Source of the DNA: Diphasiastrum complanatum
Taxonomy: Eukaryota > Streptophyta > Lycopodiopsida > Lycopodiales > Lycopodiaceae
Assembly (NCBI GenBank): GCA_029204225.1
Contig: CM055113.1
Coordinates: 29,963,220-30,027,219, forward strand
Direction of reading: 5' to 3'
Length of the DNA: 64,000 bases
Shown piece after piece: positions 11,790 through 23,295 of the stretch. How positions within the stretch are numbered: the stretch's first letter is position 1; every line of letters begins with the position of its first letter. A program made the position numbers and the translations under genes. Below the pieces are notes generated by a model, which saw only the letters and a program-made list of their open reading frames with translations, ran no database searches and was not told the origin of the DNA.

Positions 11790-12592
11790 TGGTGAATGAG
11801 GAGTATAGGCTTCAATAAAGAGGAGGTGGATATACATCAACATCTCATTATGAAGAGGATGTTATGTTCATCAAAGGCAAGTTCAAGGGCAAAGGCAATG
11901 GCAAAGGCAAGTGGTCTAAAGGTCAATATCAATGTGAGACTTTCTCTTTTGGCAAAAAGAAAGATAAGTCTAAGTTGAAATGCTTTTATTGTGGAATCAA
12001 AGGGCATTTTGCATATGAATGTTTGAAGAAGCAAAGAGACGAAGGTAGCAAGCAAATCAACTTTACTAATAATGATGAGGATCTAGGTGGTTGTGATTCT
12101 CTTTTGATGTGTTCTTCAAGTCTAATATCAAGTGAAGGTGACAAAGATTCATGGTGGATTGATAGTGGAGCTAGTTCACACATGACTAGTCACAAGGAGT
12201 TCTTTACTTTTTTGGTCATTTATGATGGAGTGAAGAAAGAAATTCACATGGCCAATGGTGGTGAGTGTGTGATTGAAGGTATTGGTTCAATTCCTATTTG
12301 TCTCTCTACTAAATGGAAAGCAAGACTTGATGGTGTTCTTTACATTCCTTCACTTTCAAAAAATTTGTTAATTGTTGGTGAAATGATAGAGAAAGGATAC
12401 ATGGTAAAGTTTGGTGGTGATGCTTGTTTCATTACAAAGGAAGAAATCTTGGTTGCTAGGGGCAATAGACAAGGTAAACTTTTCAAGCTTGATGCTTTTG
12501 TTATGGCTAACAAAAAGGATGGAATGGAAAAGGAGATTTCTCAACTTTCCAAAGTTCCCTTCAACAAGAAAGATAGAATACGGTTTACAACA
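11790..12592 (+). pseudogene. Copia gag-protease fragment
   Basis: A Lys/Gly-rich stretch precedes a CCHC knuckle (CFYCGIKGHFAYEC, near 11982) and the protease signature WWIDSGASSHMTS near 12153. The frame then continues through the region between protease and integrase (YIPSLSKNLLIVGEM near 12343). No LTRs, primer site or pol accompany it, so it is an isolated remnant. Sequence style matches the gag-protease of element B at 18080-19435. It is a fossil fragment. Confidence 0.85.
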
Positions 12593-13031
12593 GGCACTTC
12601 CTTTTCTTCTCATTCCGATCTATTGTGCACCAATTCGAAACCAATACTAGGTGCTGTTCTTTCAGGTCTTCTCATTATCTTGATTCTGGAGAGCCTTCAG
12701 CCTATCAACCCTAAAATGACCTTCATGAAGAAGACTAGTAGCTTTCAACACTTATGTTGATCGATCCAACAAATGTATGTTTGCATCACCTATCCATGGA
12801 CATGGATGCTAGGAATCATTGATAACTTCCAAAAAACAAAATGACTTCAAATGTATGTTTTCACGAGTGTCCACATGAGTGTCCAGCGACTTAGAATTTG
12901 CTTTGCACAAGAACACAGATCATGCTACACAGTAACATAGACAGAAAACACTCTCCACAGCAAGCTCAAAATGAAATTACACTGTACATATAGTTGTTCA
13001 CTCAGGCAACCCATGCATGACCAAGGTTGCC
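12593..13031. other. No gene seen; probable LTR remnant of element A
   Basis: On the minus strand this lies just beyond the polypurine tract of element A, where its 3' LTR would be expected. No second copy is present in the window to confirm this. No coding signal was found. Confidence 0.35.
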
Positions 13032-13078
13032 GTTGGCGGGACGCGTGTCCCGTCGACTTGCCTCGTGGCGAGGCCAAC
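13032..13078. other. GC-rich nested palindrome that can form a three-way junction
   Basis: Outer arms GTTGG (13032-13036) and CCAAC (13074-13078) enclose two perfect hairpins: GGGAC/GTCCC with loop GCGT (13038-13051), and CCTCG/CGAGG with loop TGG (13061-13073). The joint contains the palindrome GTCGAC. The segment is far more GC-rich than its surroundings. If it lies in the element A LTR it could fold in the RNA; its function is unknown. Confidence 0.7.
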
Positions 13079-13140
13079 TGATCCGTATCAACTGATAGGA
13101 CCCATACTACAGTAGCACAGTGATTTTACTTTAATTCTAA

Positions 13141-13151
13141 CTCTCTCCCTT
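13141..13151 (-). other. Polypurine tract of element A
   Basis: The minus strand reads AAGGGAGAGAG just downstream of the RNase H stop, the expected place for the plus-strand primer of an LTR element. Confidence 0.55.
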
Positions 13152-13194
13152 AAAGTAGAGTCTACTTTATACAGTCATATACATAGCTTTAAAG

Positions 13195-15239
13195 TTAACA
13201 AACTTTAAGTATAGAAAGCTTTGATCTAAACTTATCAAACTTTTCTCCAACAAGTGGCTTAGTGAAAATATCAGCTAGTTGTTCTTCTGTGCTACAATGA
13301 ACAACATGAATTTCACGACTCAACAGCCTCTCACGTATAAAGTGATACTGAATCTCAATGTGTTTAGTTCTTGCATGGAACACTGGATTCTTTGCTAGCT
13401 GAATGCCACTCTGACTATTGCTATGTAATGTCGTGGGATTTTTCTGCTTCATGCCAATTTCTTCCAAGATTTGTCTCAACCATATAGCTTCCTGTGCTGC
13501 ACTACGCATTGCCTTATACTCTGCTTCTATGGTGGATAGAGCAATTGTACTTTGCTTCTTACTAGACCAGGAAAAGCAACTACCACAAAACTGAAATACA
13601 TACCCTGTGGTGGATCTATGATCATCATAGTCACCTCCCCAATCCGCATCCACATAGCCACACAACTCAGGTAAACCATCATGCTTCCTGTAAATCAAGC
13701 CATAGTCTGAAGTGCCTTTCACATAACGCAAAATGCGTTTAGCTACCTTCCAATGCGTTTCCGTAGGTGCTGCCATAAACTGACTTACATTGCCAACAGC
13801 ATAGCATATATCTGGTCTAGTCGTGGTGAGGTAAATCAAGCTCCCTACTAACTGCCTATGCAGCGTAGCATCAAATGGTTGTGACTCATCAAGCTTAGAA
13901 AGCCTTTTACCTAGTTCAATGGAAGTATTCACTGGTTTGCAATCCTGCAACCTAACCTGTGCAGCAACTCTTTGACATACTTCACCTGTGTTAAACCCAC
14001 TTCGTGTCCTTTTTGCCACACCTCTACTCCAAGGCAATAATGCATTAGGTTGAGATCTATCATCTCGAATTGTTTCATGAGGTCTTTCTTGATCATATCT
14101 ATCATCTCTTGATTATTTCCCATAATAATCAAGTCATCAACATAAAGAGCAATTAAAACAACCATACCATCAAAGCATAAGGCATATAGGTTTGGACCAG
14201 AGTGTGTTCTCACCATCTCCTTTGAACAAAAGTAGGCATCAATCTTGCTATACCATGCCCGTGGTGCCTGTTTAAGACCATAAAGTGCTTTCTTCAAGCG
14301 ACATACTTTATCTTCATGTCCCTTTGTTACAAAGCCTTTAGGTTGATCCATGAACACCTCTTCTTCTAACTCACCATTTAGAAAAGCAGATTTCACATCC
14401 ATCTGATGCAAAGGCCAACCAAAATGTGAAGGTAAAGCAACAAGTAGACGTAGAGTATTCCACTTACATACTGGCGTAAAGGTCTCCTCATAGTCAATGC
14501 CTTTACTTTGTACATACCCTTTGATCACCAATCTTGCCTTGTGCTTTGCTATACTTCCATCTGCATGATACTTAGTCCTGTATACCCATTTGCAACCAAT
14601 GGGTTTCTTGCCAACTGGTGGGTCTACTAAGTCCCATGTGCTATGCTTAGCAATTGACTCCATCTCCTCTCCCATGGCCTTGACCCAAATGTCATCATCC
14701 TTCGCTTCACCATAAGTCGAAGGTTCTTTGCTTTGAATAATGCTAGATAAGAGAGCATAATTTGCTTCATACCTTTCAGGTTGTGTTTTCTCTCTTGTTG
14801 ATCTTCGTAGCTCTCCCTGGCTAGATGATCCTGGAAAGTCATCCATGTCACGGCTCTCCAACAATCTCTCAAACCACTTAGGGAGCAACCTGTCAGGCGA
14901 TCGGCTTCCTGGTGAAAATGTATCCCACGGTACATCCTTCTCCTTGAGTTTGTCACCTGCAACTTCAATCCTTCTTGCACCAAAAGGTTTGTCCCTACCT
15001 CTCCAACCTGTTTCTTGGGGTTGAGTAGTAGTATCTTGAGATGTATCCTCTTTTTCATCACTTGGAAGGTCAATGAATGGATCATCATTAGGTGGTATCC
15101 TCACTATACCATCTTTCCCACTAGATGTGTCTATCTTCTCAGCATCCTCGTCTTCATACATCTTGGATTCATCAAAGATAACATCACGACTTACATGGAT
15201 TTTGTTTTCCACTGGATCAAAACATCTATAGCCCTTCAC
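13195..15239 (-). pseudogene. Copia A reverse transcriptase and RNase H
   Basis: Two open stretches cover this part. The reverse transcriptase (13929-15239) shows CKWVYRTKYHADGSIAKHKA, the [20 protein letters not shown] motif and the catalytic YVDDLIIMGNN motif. The RNase H (13195-14037) shows GSLIYLTTTRPDICYAVGNV, GYVDADWGGD, TIEAEYKAM and QLADIFTKPL. These are canonical Copia signatures. The region belongs to a broken element and is listed as a fossil. Confidence 0.92.
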
Positions 15240-15338
15240 ACGATCATCATATCCTAGGAATATACACTTGATAGCTTTTACATCAAGTTTACATCTCTCT
15301 TCCTTAGGAATGTGTACAAAGGCCTTACATCCAAATAT

Positions 15339-15932
15339 TCACAAGTGGTTCACCTTTGGCTTCTTCTTCGTGAATGCTTCCTCAAGTGTTATCTTTGGTA
15401 TGGCAATGGTAGGACTTCTATTTTGAAAATAGACTGCCATACTGCATGCTTTTGACCAAAAATCTTTTGGTAGTTTCATCTCAGCTAGCATAGATCTGGA
15501 ACTTTCCACAATCGTACGATTCTTGCGCTCAGCTACACCATTGAGAGCAGGAGTATGAGCTTGCGTAAATTGTCTTTTAATCCCACATTGATCACAAAGA
15601 CCATTGAAGTCATTAGACTTGTACTCACCTCCACTATCTGATCTTAGAACTTTGATCTTCCTACTTGTCTGATTTTCGACCAATGCTTTGAAGCTCTTGA
15701 AATTGTCAAATGCATCTGATTTCTTCTTCAAGAAGTAGATCCACGTCTTTCGTGACATATCATCAATAAAGGTCATGAAATAGAAGGCTTTACCTAAGGA
15801 CATGGTCCTCATAGACCTGCATAAATCTATGTGAATTAAATCCAAAATGTTCTTTGCTCTTGCAACACCACCTTTATTGAACTTCTCTCGATGCTGCTTC
15901 CCATATACACAAGATTCACACATTGATTTCAA
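15339..15932 (-). pseudogene. Copia A integrase core
   Basis: Signatures of a Copia integrase core are visible: the CESCVYGKQHREKF start, LDLIHIDLCRSM, FIDDMSRKTWIYFLKKKS, LRSDSGGEYKS, and HTPALNGVAERKNRT with the catalytic Glu. It lies between protease and reverse transcriptase, as expected for Copia. Confidence 0.92.
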
Positions 15933-16148
15933 GTGATCTTATATGGTAGGCAATCTTGTTACCATCTCCAATCTTCTCATCAAACTGAGGCTTCCCAAGT
16001 TCAAGTGGCCAAGCCTCTTATGCCACAACTCAGTTTGCGATGGAATGGATGATACGAGTCCATGTTGCCCCTTGATTGTAGCATTCGAATGTCTGGGGGG
16101 GTGGTATCCCTTCGTGGTAGGATAGTCTCAAGGCTAGAAAGAATACGA

Positions 16149-17040
16149 TCACTTAGTATTGGGCTCCCTTACTCCATCCACAATAACTTTGAACTTTTGG
16201 TTCACATCCTTCACAAAGCAATGATCATGGGCGAATTCTACTTTCAACTTTTGATTAGTAATGACTCCAACAAAAAGTAGATTTTTCTTCAAACCTGGTA
16301 CGTAAAGTAGCTCCCTGATCATCCTGCTTTTGCCATCAGGTAGTTGGATTGAAACGGTGCCTATCCCCTTGATCTTGCACACCTCACCATTTGCTTGTGA
16401 AACGGACGTTCCATTATCCAACACTTTCAAGCTACTGAAGCAATTCTTGTTACCTGTCATGTGTCTTGTGGCTCCCGAGTCAATATACCATGCTTGATCA
16501 TCTTGATTAGATGACAATGCAGATATGAAGATGCTAGAGTCTTCAATCTCACCCTCATCGATAAGGTTACCTGCTTGTTTTGGTTTTCCCTTGCCTTGTT
16601 CCGCCAGGAATTTGCGACATTCACTCTTCCAATGGCCCTTTTTATCACAATGGAAGCACTTGCCTTTCTTCTTGGTCTTACCGGAAGATCCCTCATCCTC
16701 CTGAGATATGGCAAATTGCTGCTTAGACTTCTTTGTTGCTCTTACCCTTGCCTTGTTTTTGGCGTGTCGCAAGTGCTTGATCATCAGTATTTTGACGTCT
16801 AGCTTTCACCATTTCTCGCCGTTGCTCTTCCTGCATAAAGATTCATGTGAGCTCGTCAAAGGTTGGCAATCTTTCTCTTGATGCTATTCCACTCACAAAC
16901 ATCTGATAGGGTTCTACAATGCCGCACAATGCATTATGCACCAGCTCCACATCACGTATGTGCTCACCAATAGAATGTAGTTCATCCCTCATTGTCTTGA
17001 TTCTGGTCATGTACGTTTGAATGTGCTCTCCTTGATCCAT
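16149..17040 (-). pseudogene. Copia A gag (second part) and protease
   Basis: On the minus strand this begins with MDQGEHIQTYMTRIK of a UBN2-type gag, continues to a CCHC knuckle (CFHCDKKGHWKSEC) and reaches the protease signature WYIDSGATRHMTGN and VPGLKKNLLFVG. The first part of the same gag lies at 20940-21250, beyond inserted element B. Confidence 0.9.
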
Positions 17041-17052
17041 GCGGACACTATG

Positions 17053-17720
17053 ATCTACAAAAGATCCACAAGAGTGATTGGATGCTTGCTTAACAATCTA
17101 TCAAAAAACTAGACACAAAAAAGTTGATCTAGATTGGCAATTTGACAAACAACAAGCACTAACAATCAAAAGCATTGATAAACATTGAAATCCGAGCCCA
17201 CACGTGTGTACTACAGGATGTAGTACGGCCTTCAACCTGAGAAACAAATAGAAATTGATTTGGTCTCATTTGGATCACAAAAACTCAATGTACATAGTGA
17301 ACTAGCTTGAGATTGTCAATGAGCTCCAAAAATTTTCTATCTTCTCACTATGGAGAGAGGGAATACATAGCAAATTCGACTTCCTTCTTGAAGTTAGGTG
17401 GATTTCCAGCATGTAATAAGGAAGTTAACTCACTCTCCTTGACCTAAAATGAAACCCTAGTCTATTTCCTAGAGTTATGCTTGGTAGGTAGCTAGTTGGT
17501 CAAATTTTCACCTTAAACTTAGGTGTAGGTCCTATAAAGTAGGGATGACCACCAAATAGACATGACCAACTCTCTTGACTTGACCTAACCTACATTAGGA
17601 TGGGTTTCCCATGTGGCATCATGGCCTCACATGTGTGGGACCCACTTGTGTACACAATTTACACTATTCTACATGGTTTTTGATCAAGCTAGATTTGCCA
17701 ATTTTTGGCAATTCTTCACA
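17053..17720 (-). repeat. 3' LTR of element B
   Basis: It ends ATTCTTCACA on the plus strand at 17720, followed by CTCCTCCTC, the complement of a polypurine tract. It is 99.4% identical to the right LTR over the shared length. It contains a CACACGTGTG palindrome near 17200. Confidence 0.88.
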
Positions 17721-18079
17721 CTCCTCCTCAAATTTAGCTTGATCTATTTACAACTCTCTTGATAGATGAATGAAAGCTTTTAGAAGTGTCTAAAAAATCC
17801 AGCTACAAACAAGGAACTTTTGAGACTCCAATAGAGAATGATGTCCATGAAGGATCTTTCACCACCTCTTAGAGGATCCCTTACAAGATGTTCCATAAAT
17901 GTGTCTATATACATGTAGCACACTTCAAAACTAAACATCATGCCAAGCCATGGATTCCAAGGTATTTTGTGCACTTGAAGATACATCAATTAAAATATTA
18001 AGTGCATAAATAATGTTGCCAAAGACAACTTGCCTTGCTTGATCCATATGATTGAGCCTTGATGGCTCTATCTTGATAC
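17721..18079 (-). other. 3' untranslated part of element B with polypurine tract
   Basis: The minus strand runs from the end of the gag-protease ORF to GAGGAGGAG (17721-17729) and the 3' LTR. The short frames are unassigned. The polypurine tract is the same as in element E (54958-54966), linking the two families. Confidence 0.6.
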
Positions 18080-19435
18080 TCAAAATTCTTCTTGGATTCC
18101 TCGGGTCTTGAGCTTGATCCTCCACTTGACTTGAGTGATCTCCTCCTTCGCCAAGCTCATTCTTTCAAAAGCAACACTAGCTTCCAACTTAAACAATCTT
18201 CCATGTTTAAATCCCTTTGCAATGCAAACATCATTCTCCAAGATGAAGCAAACACCATGCTTAAAGTGGACATCCAAACCACTCTCTAAGAGTAGACCAA
18301 CACTAAGCATATTCTTGGTGATTGATGGTACATAGAGGACATTTTCTAGATCCATGCATTTTGAGGATTCTAGATACAAAGAGATGGTGCCAACACCATC
18401 TATCCTACACTCTTCATCATTTGTAGTAAAGACAAACTTTTTAGCATCATTGAAAGAGTGTAAGGTTGAGAAAAAGTCCTTTTCACAAGACATGTGGGAG
18501 CTAGCCCCACTGTCGATCCACCAATTGTCTCTTGAATTGCTATTGCTTGTTGGTGAGGATGTAGATGCCATCAAGAATACATCTACTTCATCCTCCTCCT
18601 CCTCCTTTGCAAGGTTTCCTTGTTTGTCCTCCTCGACTTGTGCTCTTAGCCTCTTGTAGCATTCAGATGCATAATGCCCCTTCTTTCCACAAAAGAAGCA
18701 TTTTTGCTTTGACTTGTCCTTTGAGCTTGATGCATCATCCTCTTCTTTGGCCTCCTTTGGATGCTTCTTCTTTCCATTGGTCTTCTTTTTGCCCTTGAAT
18801 GAGAAATTGGCTTTCTCATCACCATCCTGCAAATACAAGGAACTCATCCTAGATTTTGCATGGAGCATCCTACACTCTTCAGCCACTAATACACTATGAA
18901 GTTTTTCTATAGTTGGCAAAGTGTCTTGGATGGCAAAACTTTGGACCAAATTTGCAAAGTCATCTCCTAGACCATTAAGGACAATTTGTACAAGCTCTTC
19001 ATCATGAATCTTCTCTCCAATGGAAGCCAACTCCCTATTTAGAGACTTGATTCTGAGTACATAATCTTGTGCACTCTCCTCACTTCTCCTCATGCTTTGC
19101 AAAATTTGATTTCTAAGCATAAGAACTCTAGAAGTGTTGCTAGACTCATAGATTGATTTTAAAGACTCCCAAGCCTCTTTAGCATTAGTACAGGCTGATA
19201 CTTCTCTCAACAAATCATTGCTCACATTCATCTTCACACAATGAAGTGCAAGCCTAGATCTCTTCTTGTATCTAGCTAACTCCTGTGCACCTAGAGGTTC
19301 ATCTTCATCTTCAATCAAGAACTCATAAAGGTCTTGGAGCACCAAGAGTGACTCCATTCTAACCTTCCAAATAGCATAATTTGTAGAATTCAACCTCTCA
19401 CTAGCTTCTAGAAGGTATGCTCCAGCAGATCCCAT
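18080..19435 (-). CDS. Gag-protease of element B
   Basis: The frame opens at 19459; the start at 19435 (MGSAGAYLLEASERLNSTNY) is preferred because it matches the gag start of element K (MASMGGFFLEANERLTSTNY at 41850). Parts in order are a DUF4219-like N terminus, a UBN2 gag domain (about residues 60-200), a Lys/Ser-rich linker, a CCHC knuckle (CFFCGKKGHYASEC), an acidic stretch, and the retropepsin signature WWIDSGASSHMS with VPSITKNMLSVG downstream. The ORF reads through without interruption and stops after the protease-linked region. Gag would build the particle and the protease would process it. This is retroelement, not host, coding DNA. Confidence 0.9.
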   Translation of the reverse strand: MGSAGAYLLEASERLNSTNYAIWKVRMESLLVLQDLYEFLIEDEDEPLGAQELARYKKRSRLALHCVKMNVSNDLLREVSACTNAKEAWESLKSIYESSNTSRVLMLRNQILQSMRRSEESAQDYVLRIKSLNRELASIGEKIHDEELVQIVLNGLGDDFANLVQSFAIQDTLPTIEKLHSVLVAEECRMLHAKSRMSSLYLQDGDEKANFSFKGKKKTNGKKKHPKEAKEEDDASSSKDKSKQKCFFCGKKGHYASECYKRLRAQVEEDKQGNLAKEEEEDEVDVFLMASTSSPTSNSNSRDNWWIDSGASSHMSCEKDFFSTLHSFNDAKKFVFTTNDEECRIDGVGTISLYLESSKCMDLENVLYVPSITKNMLSVGLLLESGLDVHFKHGVCFILENDVCIAKGFKHGRLFKLEASVAFERMSLAKEEITQVKWRIKLKTRGIQEEF

Positions 19436-19464
19436 TTTACTAGTGACTTCTACAAACAAGAAAT

Positions 19465-19812
19465 AGATTTGATTGACTTGAAACTCACAAAGGTCTCACA
19501 CTTGCAGTGTTTCACTCAAATTTGATTTCTAATCCAACAAATGGACTTATAATCACAGTTCTATCACTCCCTCACAAAGGTGGAATCAAGATAAGATGAA
19601 GTGAAAACTATTTTCAAACAAATCTTGCCAAGAAATGGATTTGATTGTCTCTAGAAACTCACTAAGGTCTCTCTCTTGTAGTTTTTCACTCAAATTAGAT
19701 TTCTAATCCAACAAATGGACTTATAATCTCAGTTCTAGCACTCCCTCACAAAGTTGGAATGAAGATAAGATGATGTGAAATCTACTTACAATCAAATCTT
19801 GCCAAATTTGGC
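19465..19812 (-). repeat. Two-copy tandem repeat of about 174 bp in the element B leader
   Basis: Two adjacent copies (about 19465-19637 and 19638-19812) share long identical runs such as TCTAATCCAACAAATGGACT, with the period set by TTCACTCAAA at 19511 and 19685. They lie between primer site and gag. Their divergence exceeds that of the LTRs, so the duplication predates this insertion. Confidence 0.85.
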
Positions 19813-20214
19813 TATTTTTGGACAAAAAAATGACTTAATCTCTTTCTTCCTTCTTGGTGTACTTTCAAGACCTGTTTTTAACCTTAATAGGACTTGAACT
19901 CAGCCTAGATTAATTAGATTCCATGAAACAAATTCAAATCTAATCAATGGCAAATGATCTTGGTAGATTATCCTAGGATCTCCACCAAAAATTACACCAA
20001 TAGCTCACAAATTGAATTTTTTTGGATCAAATGAATACCATGCATTAAATGCAGGTTCAGAGGTGCCCACACGTGGACAGTACGGATTTGGACCCCTACC
20101 AAGTTTGGGATCAAATCTCCTCACCAAAATCAAGATTCTAGCTTGCCCTCTCAATACTAGCTTTTAGCACCAAAATTTGCTAAAAATGGATTTGCATTAG
20201 ATCAATGGCTTATG

Positions 20215-20238
20215 CTCTTGTACTTGGATCTGATACCA
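20215..20238 (-). other. Primer-binding site of element B
   Basis: The minus strand reads TGGTATCAGATCC followed by AAGTACAAGAG, directly after the LTR. The first part is an initiator-Met type primer site; the second part is conserved in elements E and K. Confidence 0.82.
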
Positions 20239-20939
20239 TGTGAAAGTACTGTACTTTAGGACCATAAATGGATCTACAAAAGATCCACAAGAGTGATTGG
20301 ATGCTTGCTTAACAATCTATCAAAAAACTAGACACAAAAAAGTTGATCTAGATTGGCAATTTGACAAACAACAAGCACTAACAATCAAAAGCATTGATAA
20401 ACATTGAAATACGAGCCCACACGTGTGTAATACAGGCTGTAGTACGGCCTTCAACCTGAGAAACAACTAGAAATTGATTTGGTCTCATTTGGATCACAAA
20501 AACTCAATGTACATAGTGAACTAGCTTGAGATTGTCAATGAGCTCCAAAAATTTTCTATCTTCTCACTATGGAGAGAGGGAATACATAGCAAATTCGACT
20601 TCCTTCTTGAAGTTAGGTGGATTTCCAGCATGTAATAAGGAAGTTAACTCACTCTCCTTGACCTAAAATGAAACCCTAGTCTATTTCCTAGAGTTATGCT
20701 TGGTAGGTAGCTAGTTGGTCAAATTTTCACCTTAAACTTAGGTGTAGGTCCTATAAAGTAGGGATGACCACCAAATAGACATGACCAACTCTCTTGACTT
20801 GACCTAACCTACATTAGGATGGGTTTCCCATGTGGCATCATGGCCTCACATGTGTGGGACCCACTTGTGTACACAATTTACACTATTCTACATGGTTTTT
20901 GATCAAGCTAGATTTGCCAATTTTTGGCAATTCTTCACA
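20239..20939 (-). repeat. 5' LTR of element B
   Basis: A 701-bp LTR with TGTGAAAG and CTTCACA ends. It carries ACACGTGTG near 20430 and CACATGTGTG near 20850. Confidence 0.9.
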
Positions 20940-21250
20940 TCAAACTGCTCCTTTAGCACATCCCACACTTGTCTGGGTGTAACAGCAACACAAATGTGGG
21001 TAATGATGTGATCCTTCACTGACAAGTTAATGAAGGTCAAAGCTTTCCTCATCTTTTTGTCGAACACTTTGATATCCGTTTCATTTGGCGGCCTTCTCTC
21101 ATCACCTGTGACGACTTCCCACACGTCTTTCTCCATGAGTATGTTTTTCATTTTGAATTTCCACACTGCATAGTTGGAAATCCCATCCAATTTGCTACTT
21201 TCACTCAAAATGGACTCTCTCATGTTTGCCATCACAAAACTGCTTGAAAC
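20940..21250 (-). pseudogene. Copia A gag, first part
   Basis: The minus strand reads MANMRESILSESSKLDGISN and continues YAVWKFKMKNILMEKDVWEV, a UBN2-type Copia gag start. The remainder lies at 16843-17040, on the other side of element B. The same gag type is present in Copia-1 near 4530. Confidence 0.88.
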
Positions 21251-21290
21251 TTTTGCCGTAGGCCAAAACCAGTATGTCGAGGCCAACAAT

Positions 21291-22905
21291 GATGTCAGAA
21301 GTTGAAAATAATGACCTGCACTTTTTCCCTTATCAGGCCACTCGCCGCTTTTGAACCAATTTGAAAGCCAAATCGGCGTCGCCTTCCGAAATGCACTTAG
21401 TTTCAGCGGACATGGATGTTATCCACTCTCCTTTTTGAATAAATAATTGACACCAAAATTGCATCCATGTCTATGGAATAGGGATGCAAAAATCTTTTGC
21501 ATCTTTGTCTGTAAGAATGCGAATTTTTTTGCATCCCTGAGATGCAACAAGAATGCTATATATGACACAAAAAATGACTTGATAGCTATTGAAAAATGAC
21601 TTAGAATCACTCATTTGTTGGTAGATGGCTGATTCAGACCCTACTTTTTGAATGAGTAGAAACAAGCTGAGATGAACATGACTAAGCTGAAGAGAATTTG
21701 GCTTACTTGGTCTTCTTTGTGGCTCTGTGTGTTCACTTGTCATCATTAACCTGTGTGTTCACCTGGTCTTCACATGTTGCTCCCTCTACAAAGTTCGCTC
21801 TCGATGCAACATTGACTACAAATTACTTCGCTCTAAAAGTACTTCTTTCATATTAAAGAGAAATTTATTTGTCCTAAAATAATAAAAAGCATAAAATTTA
21901 ATAAACCTACTCTTGGATAGCCACGTTGGGACTATTGAAATGCCAAGGACTGAAATGCAAAAAACATAATGGAAAATGTGTCTAAGTCCTCAAGAATACT
22001 GCTCACTAGTCTCCTACACTTTTTTAGTTCAGTGGTCTCCTACACTTTTTTAGTTCAATAGAATTTTTTTTTTGCCTTCCAAGTTCCTACCACTTTCAAA
22101 GTTGGTCGATTTTTATTTCAAATTCAAAAGTGTATTTTCAAGGTGTTTATTGAAAATTTCTAAAGAAATAGATTCTCTACAATTTGAGATTTAACAGAAA
22201 ATTTAAAACCCAATTTTGAGCCTTAACAAGGCTTCTAAAATGTTTGAATCTCCACCATAGATCTACAAATGCTAGGTATGTTATTCGTCATCCAATGATG
22301 GGCTACTTACTGTAACGGGCTAGTTTTCTAGAAGCACAAGCTATCAACTTGAAATGTCACCCAATCAATACTTTTCATCTTTAAAGGAAGTATCGTCAAA
22401 TTTCAATTTTGTGAATTTGAAGGGAAGGGTTCACCTAAAAGTCTAGAGTTCCAATTGTGAATTGGTCTTTAATATCAAGTCAACAAAATATTCATAAACA
22501 TATCGAAAAGAAAATACAAAGCTTATCAAAGAAGTAATTCCATTCAAGCATTCGAACATAAGACATGATGAGGGGTCAAGATGGGGACCCCCCCTAAGGA
22601 TTCTTTTATATTATGCAAGACGAATTGGCCCTCAGCCAATTACATATACAGAGGATAGAATGGTTTCATAGATTCATGAAGTCTTCATATCATTTGGATC
22701 ACAAAAAAAGATTAGATCCTAACTAGAAATGAAGGCCAGCCTCAGACATTTACATTGAAGTTAACACGATTCATCACAAAAGTGTGCATTTCAAGCACTT
22801 ATTCGAAAAATCATATCTCATAAACTATGATTAATCATGTCAAATCCTTTCACATGTGTGTTTTTCATATATATATTTACCGATTAAAAAATTTCTTCAT
22901 TGATG
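21291..22905. other. No gene seen; small hairpin and short duplication
   Basis: Its left end is probably the leader of Copia A. Two small structures stand out: an inverted repeat with arms GGGATGCAAAAA (21481-21492) and TTTTTGCATCCC (21526-21537), and a 26-bp-period duplication of GTCTCCTACACTTTTTTAG at 22009-22057. The rest is AT-rich without coding signal. Confidence 0.5.
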
Positions 22906-23285
22906 TTATTTTCTAGAGCTATAGATTGTGTGTTGGAGGATAAGAGAATTGCTAACTCCATTCAAATATGCTATTTGTATATCCATTTGATGTATCTCTA
23001 GATTCGCAGCAATAACATATGATAACAAAAGTCTGATTGAAGAATGTTTTACTACTGGATTGAAAGTTTCAATATAGTCGGTATTCAAGATTGATAAAAT
23101 ACTCGTGTGACAAGTTGATTTTTTTTTTTATCAATACTTCCATCTTCTTTGTATTTGAACTTGAATATCCATTTGCAATCAGCTACAATTTTAGTAGTAG
23201 GTAATTCCAAGTCTGGTTCTTGATGAGAGATTGATACTATCTATCCATAGCTTCTCTCCATAGATCAGAGTCTGACTGACTGAGT
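22906..23285 (-). pseudogene. Copia reverse transcriptase remnant, minus strand
   Basis: The minus strand carries the start of a Copia reverse transcriptase, including NPVVKHSSIRLLLSYVIAA and LEIHQMDIQIAYLNG. It is an old broken remnant. It starts almost back to back with a plus-strand remnant of the same domain at 23296. Confidence 0.75.
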
Positions 23286-23295
23286 GTTTCTTCGA

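Larger units (their letters stand above)
17053..20939 (-). mobile_element. Young gag-protease-only Copia (element B) inserted in Copia A
   Basis: Two near-identical LTRs (17053-17720 and 20239-20939) enclose 2.5 kb holding a primer site, a leader with tandem repeats, one gag-protease ORF and a polypurine tract. I see no integrase, reverse transcriptase or RNase H, so it looks like a non-autonomous element that moves with enzymes from relatives. About four differences over some 668 aligned LTR bases (0.6%) indicate a very recent insertion. It interrupts the gag of Copia A. No clean TSD was found. Confidence 0.9.
13135..21290 (-). mobile_element. Ty1/copia retrotransposon A, minus strand, split by element B
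   Basis: Reading on the minus strand from the right: gag start near 21245, then an interruption by element B (17053-20939), the rest of gag with zinc knuckle, protease, integrase, reverse transcriptase and RNase H ending at 13195. A pyrimidine run at 13141-13151 is the complement of a polypurine tract. The domain order gag-PR-IN-RT-RH is that of Copia. It is broken but well preserved, with a handful of breaks. The LTRs could not be delimited, so no age is given beyond being older than B. Confidence 0.88.

Noticed and set aside
12798-21419. Eleven-base direct repeat GGACATGGATG at 12798-12808 and 21409-21419 around Copia A
   Set aside because: Too long for a 5-bp TSD and not next to recognisable LTR ends; likely chance.
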